A stretch of 64,000 nt of DNA from CAZNHL01 sp964572965 (GTDB lineage Bacteria > Bacteroidota > Bacteroidia > Cytophagales > UBA9547). Positions 62,576-64,000 of the stretch are shown here, piece by piece. Position 1 is the first letter of the stretch, and each line of letters opens with the position of its first letter. The notes below the pieces were generated by a model. That model was not told the origin of the DNA. It did no database searches and saw only the letters and a program-made list of their open reading frames with translations. The translations under genes and the position numbers were made by a program. The stretch spans positions 42,305 to 106,304 of the forward strand of contig CAZNHL010000004.1 in NCBI GenBank assembly GCA_964572965.1, read 5' to 3'.

Positions 62576-64000
62576 TTAAGCATCAGCTTTTTCAGCAGCA
62601 ACAAAATCAGCGTCATGTTCAGTATTAGACTCTGGAGTTTCAGAGTACGGAACAGTCTGAGGAATGAAATCTTCTGTAGCACCAGGCTTACTATAATCAT
62701 ATGGCCAACGGTATACAGAAGGAATTTCTCCTACCCAGTTACCATGTCCAGGATTAAGTGGAGTAGTCCACTCTAATGTAGTAGAGTTCCATGGATTAGG
62801 AGGACTAATTCTTCCTTTAAACATGCTGTAGAAGAAGTTAAATCCGAAGATAAACTGACCTAAGAATGTCAAAATAGCTGCTACAGATATGAAAGCCTCC
62901 AAGTCATGGTAAGTATTGAAAGCATCATATGCGGTAAATGTATAATAACGTCTTGGGAAACCAGCAATACCTTGATAGTGCATCGGGAAGAATACTGCAT
63001 ACACACCTAGGAAAGTCAACCAAAAGTGAATATAGCCTAAACGCTCATCCATCATACGGCCGAACATCTTAGGATACCAGTGGTAAACACCCGCCATGAA
63101 ACCGAAGAAGGAAGCAGATCCCATTACCAAGTGGAAGTGAGCAACTACGAAATAAGTATCATGCAACTGAATATCCAAAGAAGCATTACCTAAGATAATA
63201 CCCGTTAAACCACCAGAAATAAATACAGATACCAGACCGATAGAGAATAACATTGCAGGAGTAAATACAATATTACCTTTCCATAAAGTAGTGATGTAGT
63301 TAAATGCCTTAACTGCAGAAGGAACCGCAATGATCAAAGTAAGGAACATGAAGATAGATCCCAGGAACGGATTCATACCAGTCACAAACATATGGTGAGC
63401 CCATACAATGAATGAAAGGAATGTAATACCCATCATAGAACCAATCATGGCTTTATACCCGAAAATTGGTTTTCTTGAGTTGGTAGCAATAATTTCAGAA
63501 GTGATACCCAAAGCAGGTAACAATACGATGTATACCTCCGGGTGACCTAAGAACCAGAATAAGTGCTGATAAAGAATCGGGCTACCACCAGTGTTTGCCA
63601 AAGCCTCACCACCAATATAGATATCTGACAAATAGAAAGATGTTCCAAAGCTTCTATCAAAAATCAATAACAATGCTGCAGCAAATAACACAGGGAAAGA
63701 TAGTATCCCGATAATTGCTGTAAGGAAGAATGACCAGATTGTTAAAGGCATTCTTGAGAATGTCATGCCCTTAGTTCTAAGGTTAATGATTGTTGTGATG
63801 TAGTTAACGCTTCCAAGAAGAGAAGAAACGATAAACAACGCCATAGCACACAACCATAAAGTCATCCCTAATCCGGAACCGGCGATTGCTTGTGGTAAAG
63901 CACTTAACGGAGGGTAAACTACCCATCCACCACCGGCAGGACCAGTTTCAATGAACAGAGATATCAAACAGTAACCAAAACACAAGCTATTAGAGAAAAT
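62576..64000 (-). CDS. ctaD: Cytochrome c oxidase subunit I, N-terminus outside the window
   Basis: 475 residues visible; the frame stays open through the last base, so the start lies beyond the window and the gene is not truncated. Metal ligands seen: HPEVY (CuB His and the linked Tyr), WAHHMF (two CuB His), HDTYFVVAHFHLVMG (heme a3 and heme a His). K-path region SPILYQHLFWFLGHPEVYI is intact. C-terminal tail is acidic and hydrophilic. It reduces O2 and pumps protons. Subunit II and cytochrome c genes should lie upstream outside the window. Confidence 0.96.
   Translation of the reverse strand: MFSNSLCFGYCLISLFIETGPAGGGWVVYPPLSALPQAIAGSGLGMTLWLCAMALFIVSSLLGSVNYITTIINLRTKGMTFSRMPLTIWSFFLTAIIGILSFPVLFAAALLLIFDRSFGTSFYLSDIYIGGEALANTGGSPILYQHLFWFLGHPEVYIVLLPALGITSEIIATNSRKPIFGYKAMIGSMMGITFLSFIVWAHHMFVTGMNPFLGSIFMFLTLIIAVPSAVKAFNYITTLWKGNIVFTPAMLFSIGLVSVFISGGLTGIILGNASLDIQLHDTYFVVAHFHLVMGSASFFGFMAGVYHWYPKMFGRMMDERLGYIHFWLTFLGVYAVFFPMHYQGIAGFPRRYYTFTAYDAFNTYHDLEAFISVAAILTFLGQFIFGFNFFYSMFKGRISPPNPWNSTTLEWTTPLNPGHGNWVGEIPSVYRWPYDYSKPGATEDFIPQTVPYSETPESNTEHDADFVAAEKADA

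Noticed and set aside
62576..64000. A truncated cytochrome oxidase gene
   Set aside because: The frame remains open to the last base of the window, so the missing N-terminus is an edge effect.

Overview
The window comes from a member of the Bacteroidota, most likely a Sphingobacteriales-type aerobe (Pedobacter/Sphingobacterium/Solitalea-like; the genus is inference). The evidence is a SusC/SusD pair, three proteins ending in type IX secretion (T9SS type A) sorting domains, promoters of the Bacteroidota pattern TTTG-N18-21-TAnnTTTG, a Bacteroidota-type MenC, a monomeric NADP isocitrate dehydrogenase and a caa3-type cytochrome oxidase gene cluster. Most of the content is chromosomal core. There is no phage, integron, CRISPR array, rRNA or recognisable tRNA.

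Layout. 1-2245: end of a SusC porin and a complete SusD lipoprotein, without glycan-degrading enzymes next to them. 2550-9657: an accessory block of small lipoproteins, an ankyrin-type protein and several large secreted proteins, three with T9SS tails. Two of these genes sit behind a shared 86-nt upstream sequence. 9714-16481: menC (menaquinone), a universal stress protein with a cation/proton antiporter, two GNAT acetyltransferases, a VapBC-like toxin-antitoxin pair and an ABC-F ATPase. 16482-20937: a small accessory stretch with a MITE-like inverted-repeat element, a secreted DUF3298 protein, a flavin monooxygenase with a DnaJ-like cysteine domain, a secreted leucine-rich-repeat protein and a REP-like palindrome array framed by two related terminators. 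20938-25939: infB, nusA, rimP on the minus strand, with a strong terminator between nusA and infB. 26148-32434: a membrane-anchored endonuclease/exonuclease/phosphatase protein, cysS, an M28 peptidase and icd. 32577-38080: an AT-rich polysaccharide locus (Wzz-like, Wzx-like, two GT4 enzymes, Wzy-like). 38339-46980: a large outer-membrane protein, an SGNH lipase-like lipoprotein and an exported TPR-CHAT protein. 47229-53939: dnaA, a very large NtrY-like sensor kinase and a GT39-like membrane protein. 54165-57123: a GT2 enzyme, lipA and an outer-membrane protein. 57323-64000: the cytochrome c oxidase cluster on the minus strand (ctaD partial, ctaA, ctaB, two subunit III genes, subunit IV, SCO, DUF420, a small CxxC protein).

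How the genes fit together: MenC and the oxidase cluster fit aerobic respiration through menaquinone; ctaA and ctaB make the heme A and SCO delivers copper for the same oxidase. Translation/transcription factors (rimP, nusA, infB, cysS, dnaA) make up the housekeeping part. The cell-surface part (SusCD, T9SS cargo, polysaccharide locus, outer-membrane proteins) is typical of an environmental Bacteroidota. The less ordinary items are the duplicated upstream module (2341/3256), the inverted-repeat element (16631-16852), the terminator/REP arrangement (20644-20921), the uncoupled nusA/infB pair, the cysteine-domain monooxygenase and the exported CHAT protein.
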